Below, in pieces: positions 44,927 to 56,494 of a stretch of DNA of 64,000 bases. The stretch covers positions 62,001 through 126,000 of the forward strand of contig NW_026251747.1 in the NCBI RefSeq assembly GCF_025024155.1. The letters run 5' to 3'. Origin of the DNA: Gamsiella multidivaricata. Lineage: Eukaryota > Mortierellomycota > Mortierellomycetes > Mortierellales > Mortierellaceae. Position 1 is the first letter of the stretch; the number at the start of each line of letters is the position of its first letter. The translations under genes and the position numbers were made by a program. The notes beneath the pieces are model-generated. The model was not told where the DNA came from. It searched no databases and saw only the letters and a program-made list of their open reading frames with translations.

Positions 44927-46645
44927 CGCCAAAATCGCAACCAATGTACTAGCTGTTTTCCAAATCTCTTGGACTTGGTGTTTCTGTGTATGCGTGTGCA
45001 CTGCCATGTGCTATAGACTTTTCTTAAAGCGGTCTCGCGCGTTACGTGAAGTGAGCTATACCATTGTAATTCAGGAGCACGTCTATACATCAGTCTGAAA
45101 TTGATAAACTACAGCCGATCAGCTGTGTAATTTACCTACTACTAGCGATAAGTTAGATTGTACGCGATTTATCTCCCCGGCTCTACAACGTCACTGAGGA
45201 TTCCATTGAGTCCAGATGGTAGGGCTTTACAGCGCGTTTCCATCGTTTATTTTAAAGGTTCTACATCGCTACAAAATTTTGTCATTTCTTCTTCTTCGCA
45301 CCTGGACCTCGCTGTTGAATCAACTTTTTGCACATCAGAGCACGCTATTGTTTTCTTCAGCACCAGTTTGCTTACACTAACCGCGAGCGTTTTCTCAAAA
45401 ACCATTCCTCATCGAAGCTTTGGATACTGTGAAAGACAGCTTCGACGACTATTAAAAAAAAAACTATATAAAATGGGTCTTCAGAAACTTTACGGACAAC
45501 GACAGGTTTTGTGTAACCATCAGACAATGGGCGGTGGGCTTATACATTGGCATAGAGACAAAGGAACAGCTGGTGCGGGTGAAGATGATTATTTGCTTCA
45601 AGTGGCCAAGGCACCCGCCACATCAACAGGCGACGGATACTGAAAGAAAAAACGTTACAGGTTAAATACTGTTCCTATTGCCTCCTAGCAAAGGTGTTAC
45701 GGGCTCGAATCAAGAAGTTACAGGATCTTCGCCCTACCGACAGTACGCACATTCGTATTAACAAGCTGTCAACCCGTCCTACTTGGTTGTTAAAACCAGT
45801 GTTTTCAGGTGTTCCAAGTCTGCACTTTGCATGAGCGAGCACTTATCAACGAACGAATGAGTTTCCTGTGGCAAGCGTTCTGGACAAAAACAATTAATAA
45901 GAATCAAAAGTTGGATATGGCACTCGCCACAGGAAAGAAAGGATAGCACTCATTGAAGGGAGGATGGCGGCCGTGGCCGGATGTCAGTCTCCTTGCCCCC
46001 CATGCCATCTTCAAACTGGCGCCTCTTCAGAGCTGTCTTGTCGTAATTGTGATATTTGCGATAGAGACTTGTTTCCCTCTCTCTCTTACTTTTTTTTTTT
46101 TAAGAACCGAAGACGAGCTGAAACCATGGAGGAAGATGACAGACAAAATGATCGTATTAGTAGCAAAGCAGGTCGTGCCTTTTTTTAACGCAAGTATCTA
46201 TGCCAGCATATTGGCGGCAAAGGGGGCAATTGTCGCGTTCGCTCCAAATCCTTCCCCCCCCTTTTTTTTTGTACGCGAGTCGCCGGAGGGTGCCTTGCAC
46301 ATGGGTCGTAAGCAGCCAAAGAGTTCGTTGGATTTTACTTGAAGAAATAAAGGTGCGACAAACGATGTGCTGGAATATTTGGCTGGCAAGACTATCGACA
46401 ACACCGCAATAACGTTGAATCACTGCGAAGAGGAAGGGTGGAGCAGGGTCGTAGCGTCAGGTAGTGATGATGGCTCCAGATAGCTTATGGACCAGGTTAC
46501 CTTGATTTTGGCCATTCCTGGCGGTGACTGTTTTACGCCTTGTTGATGTTGATGTTGCCTCATTTTTTCTTTTTTGAGCCTGCCCTCTCCCCCCTCCCTC
46601 TTCCCTCTTCCCCCCTGTTTGCTCCTTCACCTTCGCCTTCCCATC
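44927..46645. other. 1.7-kb intergenic region between ALG14 and the MRH4-like gene
   Basis: No gene could be supported. A TATA-like CTATATAAAA immediately precedes an ATG at 45473 that opens 56 codons (MGLQKLYGQRQVLCNHQTMG), without a family I recognise. About 46560-46640 is strongly CT-rich and is the leader of the helicase gene. Confidence 0.5.
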
Positions 46646-49048
46646 ATGTCAGGTATGCAAACTGCCTGTTGTTTTCTGCCCCTTTACCATAGAATTCCTT
46701 GGTTTGGACTTTATCGGCCCACTAATGCTGATATCTTCGGTACTTTTTTTTTTTTTTTTTTTTTTTTTTTGAGAATAGCACTACAGTCGCTGCTCAGGAA
46801 AGCCTCCTTGACTTCATCCTCAATATTGCCTCCAGGACGACTCCTTACATGGAACCACACACTCCTCCTCCAACCTAGACCACACCTTTCGACTGCCTCC
46901 GTATTCTCGCAGTTGACATCCAGGCAGAGCTTTTCAACTAGCTGGACAGTAGCAGCGTACGCCAAGAGAACCCCTCGGCCAAAGCAACGAGTGGTCAAGG
47001 AACAGAAGCTGCGCGCCGTCCGGAGTACACCGACGTCAAAGGAGACTGCACATAATGCCAAGTTCAGTGGCAAGTCACCAACACAGGAACAGGTTCTCAA
47101 ATCCAAAACTCGGCAATGGAAAATCGCCGATGGCCAGACCGCGTTCTCTTCAAAATCAGCCTCCTCAGCACCACCACAGCGCAAACGGATCGCCTCGACT
47201 TCGGTCTCAGTTACGTCTCTTGAAAAGGGATCAAGGAACCCTCAGTTCGAACACTCGTTTGCCCCGGGGTTTGCTTCAGCCTACAGGACACGGACAGCTC
47301 GCACTGGACTGCCACTCAAGACCGGAAACGCAGGACGTGATAAGGCGGCGGCGGCGGAACGGACACTAATGGAGGCTGGTGCCAAAAGGAAATCGGGACC
47401 CAAAGTTCGTGGATTTGTGCCTGTGCGCTTTGCGTTGAAGTCCATTGCCTCGGACGTCAATATGAACCTGGTCTCGAACAGGAAAATACCCATGTCGAAA
47501 TACAAGAAGTACGCACAATCCGGAGAGACGGCCAACGGATCGGCTGCTGGAGATGAAACCGTCTTTGCAAAGGCCCAAGAGAGTGTGAAGGAGATGATGG
47601 ATAGGGTGGCGAGCAGTCGGTTTGAGAACATGGGGCTTCATCCGGATGTAGCGAAGGGCGTTACAGAGCTCTTGTCAAATTCGGGAGCAGCGGTCAAGAC
47701 GCCCTCGTTAGCAGCAACATCAACAATTTCAGCGGACGATTCGTTTGCAGGAATCAAACCGACAGAAATTCAGGCACTGACAATCCCTGCCGCCATTGAC
47801 ACTAGGAAAAAGTCGCCCTATACACTTTGTGCCGCCGAGACTGGATCGGGCAAAACCCTCGCATATCTGGTTCCTGTCCTCCATCAGCTGAAGACACAGG
47901 AGGACAAGGCTGTGGAGCAGTACCAGAGAGAAGGAGGTGTTGACCAAGAAGGAAGCAAGATTCGGGCCCTGAACACGATCCGTCAGTTCAATCAACCTCG
48001 AGCGATTGTCCTCTTGCCTTCACGCGAGCTCGTTGCGCAGGTGTCTGGGATCTTGAAGGAACTCTCGCACACGGTCAAATTGCGGACGCTGGCGATTTCG
48101 CATGCCTTGCCGCCCAAGAGTATCGCGCAAAGATTGGCTGCAGGACCCGTCGATATCATTGTTGCCACACCAACAAGCCTGCTGGACTTTTTGCCCAAGG
48201 AGATCCAACATGGAGGCCGCGATCCTAAGCAGCACGATGACGAGGAGCGGAAGATCCGAGGCAATGCAGGATTGTTTGACGAGAACCGACTTTCACTATC
48301 TTCACTAACACACCTGGTTATCGACGAGGCCGATACAATGTTCGATCACGGTTTTGGAGACGAGGTGACCAAAATTGTCAAACAAGCCAAGGCTGTCATC
48401 TCGAGCACAGAGGGTCCGGCAAAGGTCATGGTCGTCTCCGCAACGTTACCTAAAAAGGTTTCGGATACACTGGACAGCACATTACCAGGGATGCTCAAGA
48501 TCACCACACCATCGCTTCACAAATCCCTACCTGGTCTGCATCAAACGTTCTTGGACTTGAAGCCCTATTTTGGAAACCGCCCCAAGGCCATTCTAGATAT
48601 CTTGGGGAAGCAACAGCAAGTCGCAGGAAGCAAGCGAAAGGAGAACACGTTGATCTTTTGCAACACGAAGCACTCGTGCGAGATCCTGTACGATCATCTT
48701 AAGAAGAACAAAGTTCCGGGGCTTCTGGGCGTCCTGCATGGTGACGCCCTCAATCGAGATGAAATCCTGGAGCAGTTTACAGATAATGCCTATGTGCCAC
48801 CCGGCGGTCCGGCTGGAGGAAAGGTTTTGATCTCGACTGATATTGCATCCAGGGGTGTGGATACCACGGCTGTGAACCATGTGGTCTTGTACGACTTTCC
48901 GGTGACGATCGTCGATTATCTGCATCGTGTAGGTCGCACAGCACGCGGGGGTCGTGGTGGACGGGCAACAAGTCTTGTGGGACGCAAGGACCGTAATCTG
49001 GCAGAGCGTATCATGATGGGTATCCGCATGGGAACCGTCTTGTCATAA
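46646..49048 (+). CDS. MRH4: Mitochondrial DEAD-box RNA helicase, MRH4 type
   Basis: Exons 46646-46652 (only 7 nt: ATG TCA G) and 46779-49048 (758 aa, in frame). Joining them gives MSALQSLLRKASLTSSSILP, an Arg/Ser/Leu-rich sequence without acidic residues, typical of a mitochondrial presequence. Helicase motifs: Q motif GIKPTEIQALTIP; motif I AAETGSGKTLAY near residue 358; Ia LLPSRELVAQV; II VIDEADTMFDHG; III VSATLP; IV LIFCNTKHSCEILYDHL; V DIASRGVDT; VI HRVGRTARGGRGG. Yeast Mrh4 acts in assembly of the large mitochondrial ribosomal subunit. The basic linker between presequence and helicase core is long. The intron contains a 27-T run (46744-46770) acting as its pyrimidine tract. Assignment to MRH4 rather than another mitochondrial DEAD-box protein is inferred. 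Confidence 0.85.
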   Translation: MSGMQTACCFLPLYHRIPWFGLYRPTNADIFGTFFFFFFFFLRIALQSLLRKASLTSSSILPPGRLLTWNHTLLLQPRPHLSTASVFSQLTSRQSFSTSWTVAAYAKRTPRPKQRVVKEQKLRAVRSTPTSKETAHNAKFSGKSPTQEQVLKSKTRQWKIADGQTAFSSKSASSAPPQRKRIASTSVSVTSLEKGSRNPQFEHSFAPGFASAYRTRTARTGLPLKTGNAGRDKAAAAERTLMEAGAKRKSGPKVRGFVPVRFALKSIASDVNMNLVSNRKIPMSKYKKYAQSGETANGSAAGDETVFAKAQESVKEMMDRVASSRFENMGLHPDVAKGVTELLSNSGAAVKTPSLAATSTISADDSFAGIKPTEIQALTIPAAIDTRKKSPYTLCAAETGSGKTLAYLVPVLHQLKTQEDKAVEQYQREGGVDQEGSKIRALNTIRQFNQPRAIVLLPSRELVAQVSGILKELSHTVKLRTLAISHALPPKSIAQRLAAGPVDIIVATPTSLLDFLPKEIQHGGRDPKQHDDEERKIRGNAGLFDENRLSLSSLTHLVIDEADTMFDHGFGDEVTKIVKQAKAVISSTEGPAKVMVVSATLPKKVSDTLDSTLPGMLKITTPSLHKSLPGLHQTFLDLKPYFGNRPKAILDILGKQQQVAGSKRKENTLIFCNTKHSCEILYDHLKKNKVPGLLGVLHGDALNRDEILEQFTDNAYVPPGGPAGGKVLISTDIASRGVDTTAVNHVVLYDFPVTIVDYLHRVGRTARGGRGGRATSLVGRKDRNLAERIMMGIRMGTVLS
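46744..46770 (+). repeat. Poly-T tract (27 T) in the MRH4-like gene's intron
   Basis: Uninterrupted T run eight bases before the acceptor GAATAG. Confidence 0.9.
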
Positions 49049-49172
49049 AAACATTGTAAATCATTTTATTAAAATCGAGCGATTATCAGAACGTTTCATA
49101 TCGTCGCATATCGGAAGCAATGTAGAATGCATTGTTGCGAAGATTTTTCCTTGTTCTAGTCTAGAGAGTAGT

Positions 49173-52100
49173 CTAGTCCGCTACCGCCGAAAATGGCATG
49201 ACTTTCTCTGCTCCGAGATGGTACAACGAGAACGCCATCCAGAGTGAACTGTTTCCACTGAAGCGACCCCCGTCCTCCATCTGGAGCAGTAGAGGCGTAT
49301 CCTTCTTACCCGCACACATCCTATCCCTCTCTTCCTCTTCGCTCTCTGAGCTGACATCCCAACGCGAGTCCTCCAGTTCCTCTTCGTCTTTGTTATCAAA
49401 CGGCTGACAATCATTGGTTTTGCCGTCGATGCTCCTCAGCTTAGCAACGTACTTCAACGGTTCCGCATAACTCACCCGTCCATCCGCGAGACCACCCATG
49501 ATCATCATAGGTGGATAAGGCTGGTTTCGGATACGATCATATGGCGAATATGCCTTCATCACCTCAAAGACCTCTCGGCTCTGCAGTGGCGAGCCCCATT
49601 CGTCCCACTCGTACTCCACCCAGGGAATATCAGGGTCCGCCATGTCGGCAATGACATCCATGAACGGTACCTGGGCGAGCACCACATTGACCATCTCGCG
49701 GACGATATTCTTCGATCCTGACTCCGGAACATCACCAATCTTTTCGCCAGGGGATAGAGAAGCAACCTCACCCCACCGATTGGCGATCCATCCAGATACG
49801 AGACCTCCTGCACTTCTTCCCTCCATTACAACACCTCCTTTCTCTACCATGCCCGAGTCCCGCAAGTACAGGAGGACATCCTCGACATCATAAAACGTGT
49901 TCAGCTTGTGCTCGGCCTTGCCGTCCGCGTACCACTCAGGCCCCATAATACCGTCGCCTCGAGGATGAATCTGAACAAACAATAGTCCGCGATGAAGTAG
50001 TGGCAAGACCACCAGCGGATCGAACGCTGGCGTCGTCATTTTACCGTACGCGCCATACGCTTCCACAAATGCAGCTCGTCTTGGAAACTGTCGCCCGTCC
50101 GGAAACGCACGGTAGACCAATGAGACTGGGATCAAGGTCTCCTTCTCCTGATCACCATTGTTGCAGTCGTCAGCTTGGCAAGTCCTGTTCCTCTTGGATC
50201 TGTGTCTTGAGGGAACCATGATCCGTTCCTCCTTGAACTTTGCCATTTCCTTTTCCTGCTTCTCTCGTGGATCCATAACAGGCGATTCTAGACGAGAACT
50301 GAGAGGATCCATTTCTGTAATCGACTCCTGTTCCAGGTGAGAGCTCTGGCCATATCGCACACCTAGCGGGAAGGGCTCCTGACAAACCAGCCGCGTCGCG
50401 TTCCTCACCCTACCGTCATCGTCTCCACCAACTGTCGGTAAATGTGATACCGAATGCATATCGAACTCATAAACCGCCCACGGTCGAATAAACGAACTAT
50501 TCGAGTACCGCAACTTTGTCGAATAGTAATCAATATACAGTCTCTGCCCCTTATTCCGAACGTTCTCCGGCATGACCGTCGCGATCTTGGAATCCCTATG
50601 GTACGGTCGAATCCTCTGCGCCTCCGAGAGTGGGATCTTTGGCTTCCTGCGACCAGGCCGCGGGGCCAAAAAGATCCGGATCTCCTGTAAACCACCGCGC
50701 CAGACCCACGCGACGAAGTGCTCCACAAAGACTTCGAGCCGTTCTAGGAATTCGTTCGGGTCGTGGGGGATTACGACTTCATATTCCCCTGTACATAAAA
50801 ACGAGGGTCCAGCGTTTTCGGCCGATTGAAATCGATTAGAGCCCAGGGAATAGTAATTCACAGGGATCCGAATCACTTTGAAATTGGTAGCGCCGTCGTG
50901 GTTGGTGTGCAGGTAAAAGTATCCGGAATGGTGCTCGACCTTGTAGATGACATTTTCCATGGCCTTGTGGACGAGACTCCACCCTTTCTCTGGGCTGTCG
51001 ATGCTGAGGAAGTAGGTGTGGCTGTTTGTCTGTCCCGAGCTCTATCATTCAGATCATCAAAAAGGCAACCTCAAGTTAGGGTCTGTTTTTTATGGTAGTA
51101 TCTAGAGTCATTGACATACTGAATATAACGTCGGTTGCTTACCTCGATGAGAAGAAACCGTTGGTCGCTAGTGTACGAGACCGACAGTATGTTCCTCCCG
51201 TTTTTTTCCTGCATCACCATCTCGGGTTCGTACTTTGGCTTGTCCTTTCCTGCTTGTGTGTCAAGCTGGCTGTCATCCTCCTTGGGACCGTCGACCTTGA
51301 CCCTCCAGACCTCGCGCGGCAAACCCTTCTTGTCCAGTCTCGTAAAGTACAAATAAAGAGATTCGTCCAACTTGACCCACCGCACGAATGAACCAGCATC
51401 CTTTATGGCAGCATTCTTGATCATCAATAAGTGTCCCTTATCCATCGCCTCAGCCTCCTTTGCAGTTTTGGCATCAGTGTCGGCAGATAAAGTCGCAATC
51501 TGAATATAATATCGTTCTCCACCAGAGACACCATATGTATAGGCCATATAGATATCCTTGTCTTCTGACTTTGCCATTCTGTGATATCCTAATCCTTCCA
51601 TAAAAGCGCCATCGCGTCCCAAAATGGTTTCCTTGGGCTGGATCTCGACAGACCCTATCGTGAGCTGCTTCCCGTGCTTCTTACGGATCTGCTTCTTGGC
51701 AAGCCGATTCACATCCAGGACCAACTGGACCTCCGCAGAAGACACTGGGTCTGAAGAGCACCCTTTCGCGTCGAACGATGATCGATCCTCGTTACCATCC
51801 GCCTTCTTTTTAAAGGATGTACCGCTAAGGGCTGTCTGAGATTGGAGCGAATTCGCAAGAGTTGGCGGCGCGATACCGTGCGTGTTTCTCGATATGGGCC
51901 TTCGCTTGTAAACGCCATAATCGCCCACCGAGTCATCCAGCCAATACCGCCAAGAATCTAAATCCCAGAACTGTGTCCCCTCCAGGCGCTGTTTCTCATG
52001 CGGTTTCATGTGTTCAGAAACCTTGACCGAATCAACCGGTGGTGGTCTTGGTGACGACGGACCCGTCAGGATAGGCTGTCTTGCCATAGCGCTCCTGATC

Positions 52101-53151
52101 TGCGCCATTTCATGCTCCAGTTGCTTCTGCAGAGCCTTGGTGCCAGACTGCTCAACCCATGCGTTCGTGTACTCGGTTTCGGCCTTGATATACGTCTCTA
52201 CGTCGGGGTCCTGATCGATGTAATGCATCCATCGATAGTTGTCGATGAGTGTTTCGTTGTGGAGGGTGAGTGGTCGAGGGATACGTTTGGCGGGGAGTGG
52301 AAGTTTGGGTTGGTCGCGATGCCCGGGTTTGCGGTGGTTGTTGATTAGTGCTGTGAAGGGCGATTCAGATTCGGGAGAGGAGGACTGATCGACAGAGGGC
52401 CTCCCGTTGGATGATGTGGATCTGGAAGAACCGGTCGTCGGCGCCGAGTCCGCAGATGAAGCTTTGGTAGAGTAATAAACAATTAAGACCGAGATAAAGT
52501 TGCTGAGCATTGTGCTAATCAAATCGAATTTGTACCAATAAAGAAATAGCCTGTTACCTTGTATATCCTTGGTTGTCATCGAAGGCCAAGTGGACCAAGA
52601 GAGCAGATTCAAGACAGCGACGCAAAAGAGGAGAATGAGCATCAAAACCAGAACATTGACCAGCCCCAGAAGTCGAAATAGACCCTTGTTATGATGCCTT
52701 GAATGGTAGGTATAAGGTGTTGTGTCAAGAAGGCCAGTATCGACTTGTTCCTTGCTCTCATGAGATGTGGGTAGCTGGAGTGGATGACAATAGAGTTGCG
52801 ACCCATCACGCAAGTATTCTGCAACAAGCAAATGTAATGGGAAGAATCAGCTTCCAGAGCCTTTCCAGTTCCTTTCTCGTTATATTCGTGCGCCGTCCTC
52901 ATATCGGTTTGCACACTGTCAACTAGTCTGTAAGTGCGAGACTTACCATGAGGCTGGCTGAAGTGCTCTTCGTCCTGGTCATCTAGTAGTGGCTGCTTTT
53001 CTGAGCACTCCTCTGCGCGCGTAGATGCGGCAGGATCGATGTGTACATCTTGCAGAGACTGAGTTGTGCGAAACTCAGCAGTGCTCTCAATTGGCCGTGG
53101 GCGCAGCAGCCAAAACCACCTCGTCCATTGGCTAGGGTCCACTTGCGACAT
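49173..53151 (-). CDS. Membrane-anchored oligopeptidase-B-like (S9A) protein with substituted catalytic His
   Basis: Exons 53151-52947, 52818-51143 and 51041-49173 (1249 aa, in frame). Oligopeptidase B cleaves peptides after basic residues by a Ser-Asp-His triad under a beta-propeller lid. Seen here: a cytosolic N-terminus; a transmembrane segment near residues 112-140 (LVNVLVLMLILLFCVAVLNL); then the S9A start PRPLTLHNETLIDNYRWMHY; propeller repeats (SYTSDQRFLLIEV, HHSGYFYLHTNHDGATNFKV); and the hydrolase domain with nucleophile GRSAGGL (S1037) and acid GLADGRVSY (D1147). Where the family has GHF or GHG the sequence is EDGGRFSG (R1220), so the catalytic His appears replaced. A 96-nt segment (52557-52462) looks like an in-frame intron (GTAACA...CAAAG) and may be removed. 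The bacterial type lacks the membrane anchor. Confidence 0.85.
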
Positions 53152-53379
53152 TTGTCCGGTCAAAAAGGAATGCAAGGGATGCAAAGAAACAATGAATCGG
53201 CAAAGGGCTCCTGAGGGATGATTATGGGCGAATGAGGATAGGTCTTGGTGATGTGTTTTATGAAAGGGTGGTTCTAATGGGGTTTGCACTTTTTTGCAGA
53301 GGGTGTTCACTTTGGCATCCTTTTCGGTAGCAGTGCGGGGTAATATCATGTGATGAAAACTAAAAGTAGGCAACAGACG

Positions 53380-53420
53380 CCTGGGGGGATCTAGTCTAGC
53401 GTCAATAAAAAAATATAAAA
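53380..53420 (+). mobile_element. LINE 3'-tail-like sequence, solo copy
   Basis: CTGGGGGGATCT followed shortly by GCGTCAATAAAAAAAT. The same arrangement ends the LINE remnant at about 58170-58205 (CTGGGGGGATCT, GGCATCAATAAAG). It is probably a very short 5'-truncated insertion just upstream of the oligopeptidase gene start. Confidence 0.55.
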
Positions 53421-54469
53421 AAAACCCCCTCCTATCCACAGGACGCCCTGCTTGTTCGATGCTGACCCTCTTACAAAGAGCGCGAAGAGAGAGGGAGAGA
53501 ACAAGGATCTTCCAATTCTAGCACCAGAACTGGGCACCTCTCCATTATTGTTCGTCCACATTTGTAGAAATGTACCAAAAAAAATCCGACCCGCCAATCC
53601 ATCATTGTGTCTGCATATGTGTTCGGAGGACTGGTATAGCAGTTCTTGACGCCCATGCAGAGCCAAAACCTTGTTACCATCATTCTTTCGTGAAGAGACC
53701 CGTTTCATCAAATACATCGAGACGGCCTGACACATGAAAACCACCACAATAATGTTTGGCGAGGACACACCCTACCGAAGACAAAAAGCCCTCAGGGCTG
53801 GTTCGCGGTCAAGATCGGATACAAAAAAATACGTGAAAAAGCGCGTCTGGCTCAGTCAATGGACCTGCCTTTGCCACAACAACAGCAACGACGAAACCGG
53901 CTATCTGACGCACTCCTCGTAGTCAATGAGTCGCGGCGAAAGGAAAGGTTTCCCAGAAAAAAACAGTCCACTCGTGGTCTTGCAAGGAGTTCCTTCAATG
54001 CGGGTAGATGCGAATGTTGCACATGCGCTCTGGAGGCTAAGATCTATGTGATGCCATCGAGGCTGTGCGCCGCCCAGACCAGATATACGCGTCGATCACA
54101 ATGTCCCTTCAATGCAGTGCGAGCACCAAGTGCAAACCCATTCATTATATTGCTGACAAAGGCTTTTCTTGCTATTGCACATTTTCATCTTTTCATCGTT
54201 TGGTTCAATCCTCACACTTTATTTCATTTTCACGTTGACGTTTGCTGATTCTAAGGTGACTAAGGTGTGGGGTTCGAAGCGATACATACAAAGGAAAGTG
54301 GATTGGCTTGCCATCAGTCAGTCTTACTTGGGAAAGTAAAGACTGTGCAGGGTACACCGCGGGCAGGTTGCAAGCCATGGTACCCCAGAAAAAACCACAA
54401 GGGAAAAAAAGTTCGGCTTTTGACCTTCTTATTTTTTTGGGGGTGGGGAATTGTATTTTTCTTGTTCTT

Positions 54470-54545
54470 GTTCTTTTTTCTTTTTTTCTTTTCTTTTTTT
54501 CTTTTCTATTTTTTTTTCTTTTTTTCCTTTTTTCTTTTTTTTAGA
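54470..54545 (+). repeat. T/C homopyrimidine tract
   Basis: Almost pure T with scattered C, giving poly-Phe/Leu/Ser frames. It borders the AGCAAA satellite. Confidence 0.85.
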
Positions 54546-54546
54546 G

Positions 54547-54880
54547 AGGTGTAATAAAGCAAGAGCAGAAGCAAGAACAGAAGCCGAGGCCTAAGCAAAT
54601 GCCAGAGTCAGAGCAGTGATAGATGCGCAAGTCCAAGCAAAAGCAAAAGCAATAGCAAAGACAGATGGAGAAGCAAAAGCAGATGTCGAAGCCAAAGCAA
54701 AAGCAACGCCGGAGCAGAAGCAAAAGCAAAAGTCCAAACAAAAGCAAAAGCGAAAACAAAAGCCAGAGCGCAAGCAAGAGCAAAAGCGGAAGCTTAGGTA
54801 AATGCCAGAGTCGGAGCAGTGATAGATGCAAAAGTCCAAGCAAAAGCAAAAGCAAACGCAAAAGCAAAGGTAAACAAAGG
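54547..54880. repeat. AGCAAA hexanucleotide satellite with a 203-bp higher-order duplication
   Basis: Runs of GCAAAA/AGCAAA units. A more complex block (AAATGCCAGAGTC...GCAGTGATAGATG...AAGTCCAAGC) occurs at 54597 and again at 54800, 203 bp apart. Confidence 0.88.
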
Positions 54881-55495
54881 AGGAGAAGGAAGGAGAGAGA
54901 GAGAGCTAGAAGCAATAGAGACAAGGGAGCGCTGGGTGAGTGAGTGGATGAGAGAGATACAAGAAGTGCAGATGAACGAGACTGAGGTGGACAAGTGTGG
55001 GAGAGAGCAGTGGGAGAGAGCAGTGAGGAAGAAGGGCAAGAGACAGCAGGAGTGAAGGACTGAGAGTGAAAGTGGGAGTAGCTGGAGCAGGGGTAAAGGT
55101 GGAAGAGGAGAAGGAGAAAGAAGAGCTTACCTTGGAGACCAGGAAGAAGACCGGGGAGAAGATGAGGAAGAAAGAGAGAAGAAAGGAGAGAGAAGAGAGT
55201 GAAAAAGAGGAGGGCTTTATATTCGGTCCTCGGTAGACACTCCCTCCTCGACAGACGGTACACGTCATCGCTGCTATCTGCAGCGAAGAGAGTGCCTCTT
55301 ATCGGCATAGTCTTTTCGGGCCTTTCACATGAAAGAAAAAGAGATAGTGTCGATAGACAGCACGGAGACAGTGGACAGAAACAAGCAAGGAGAAAATGGT
55401 GGCAAAATATATCTGACCGGTGACCTATTGGGATATGAAATATACTTTGGTGGTAAGATAGCCTGGTCTTGGCAGCAAAGGAGCGAAGAGAGGGA

Positions 55496-55558
55496 GTGAG
55501 GATGAGAGGATGGAAGGATGTGAGGATGAGAGGATGAGAGGATGAGAGGATGAGAGGT
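55496..55558. repeat. GGATGAGA 8-bp minisatellite
   Basis: Five or more consecutive GGATGAGA units with diverged copies on the left. Confidence 0.9.
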
Positions 55559-56494
55559 CTCCTTTGATGAGCATGCAAGCATGGAATAGAAAGAAAGCAA
55601 TAGACAGAAAAGACATGGCAAAAGTAGTGCCACCATAAGAGTGTCTCAGTCAGGACGTCTATCAAAGCAGCCAATGATGTAATGATGTACCTGGGAGTGT
55701 GGGAGGGATAAAGACACAGGAACAAGCAGCAAGGAAAAAGAACGAGTGAAACAAGGAAAAAGCGGCTACAGCGACGATGATCATATGGGTCACATACAGC
55801 AATACTATCCTCTTGCAGCAGTACGCGCGCAGATAATGGTTCCTAAAGACAGTATACCGTGAATATGTTGGACTCGGACCAAATTGTCTATTCCAACATA
55901 GCCACTGCTGGCTTCATCCTCTCCAGCTTTTTTCTTATTTCATCAAGTGCTCACATACGGCTGTGCTGCATCCACTCCTTAAGAAAATCAGCCTGCTACA
56001 GATAACACCACCAAGTGGGCACACGTCGTGGCTGCGGACAGCAGCACTGGGAGTGGCAGAAAGGGCTGTCACCAACGACACACGCGTCCCTCTCCAAGGA
56101 TTGTCCATGTTTATGCGCATACTCTGCAGCACTTCATTTCTTCCATATTAGTCCATATTAGTCCATATTAGTATAACCACCACACGAGAAATCTGCAGTC
56201 GTGGTAAAAAATGGGCGCAGTCCATCTCCCTCCTAAATCTGAACTCAAACCTTGTTTTAGATGGCGACCTTCAGAAAAAACAGAGAAAGGGGATGATGCC
56301 GCTGACGATAGAAATCGCTGTCTCCGGTTTGCACCTACGCCCAGGACAAAGGAGTGTGGAAATAATATCGACATGACCGGCCGCAGACCTTTCCATGTGC
56401 TGTCACGTCCTCAAGATCCACATCCTCCGCTTCGTTTTTATCCACCCCAAAATCCATGAATGATATTTGTATAGGTCTTTATGGCAGCATGGCG

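Larger units (their letters stand above)
53152..56494. other. Gene-poor, repeat-rich region
   Basis: No gene is supported over 3.3 kb. In order: a LINE-like 3' tail (53380-53420), unremarkable sequence, a pyrimidine tract (54420-54545), an AGCAAA satellite (54547-54880), a GA-rich tract (54880-55210), an 8-bp minisatellite (55496-55558) and three copies of GTCCATATTA (56145-56172). The GA-rich tract with a TATAAAG on the minus strand near 55213-55219 resembles a minus-strand leader, but no gene follows it. Confidence 0.6.

Noticed and set aside
45158..45643. 161-codon plus frame with an internal TATA-preceded ATG
   Set aside because: No recognisable domain, mixed composition and no splice partners; kept only as a remark in the intergenic entry.
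45953..46342. Frame starting MKGGWRPWPDV
   Set aside because: Includes homopolymer T and C runs and no conserved motif.
53859..54248. 129-codon plus frame (MDLPLPQQQQRRN...)
   Set aside because: No domain, no neighbouring exons and no CT-rich leader; treated as chance.
54541..55725. 394-codon minus frame rich in Leu, Ser, Phe and Cys
   Set aside because: Reads through the AGCAAA satellite, GA tract and minisatellite; open by repeat composition only.
56143..56172. Three GTCCATATTA repeats considered as MCM1/SRF sites
   Set aside because: Match to the CC(A/T)6GG core is incomplete and no gene lies close by; likely a simple tandem repeat.
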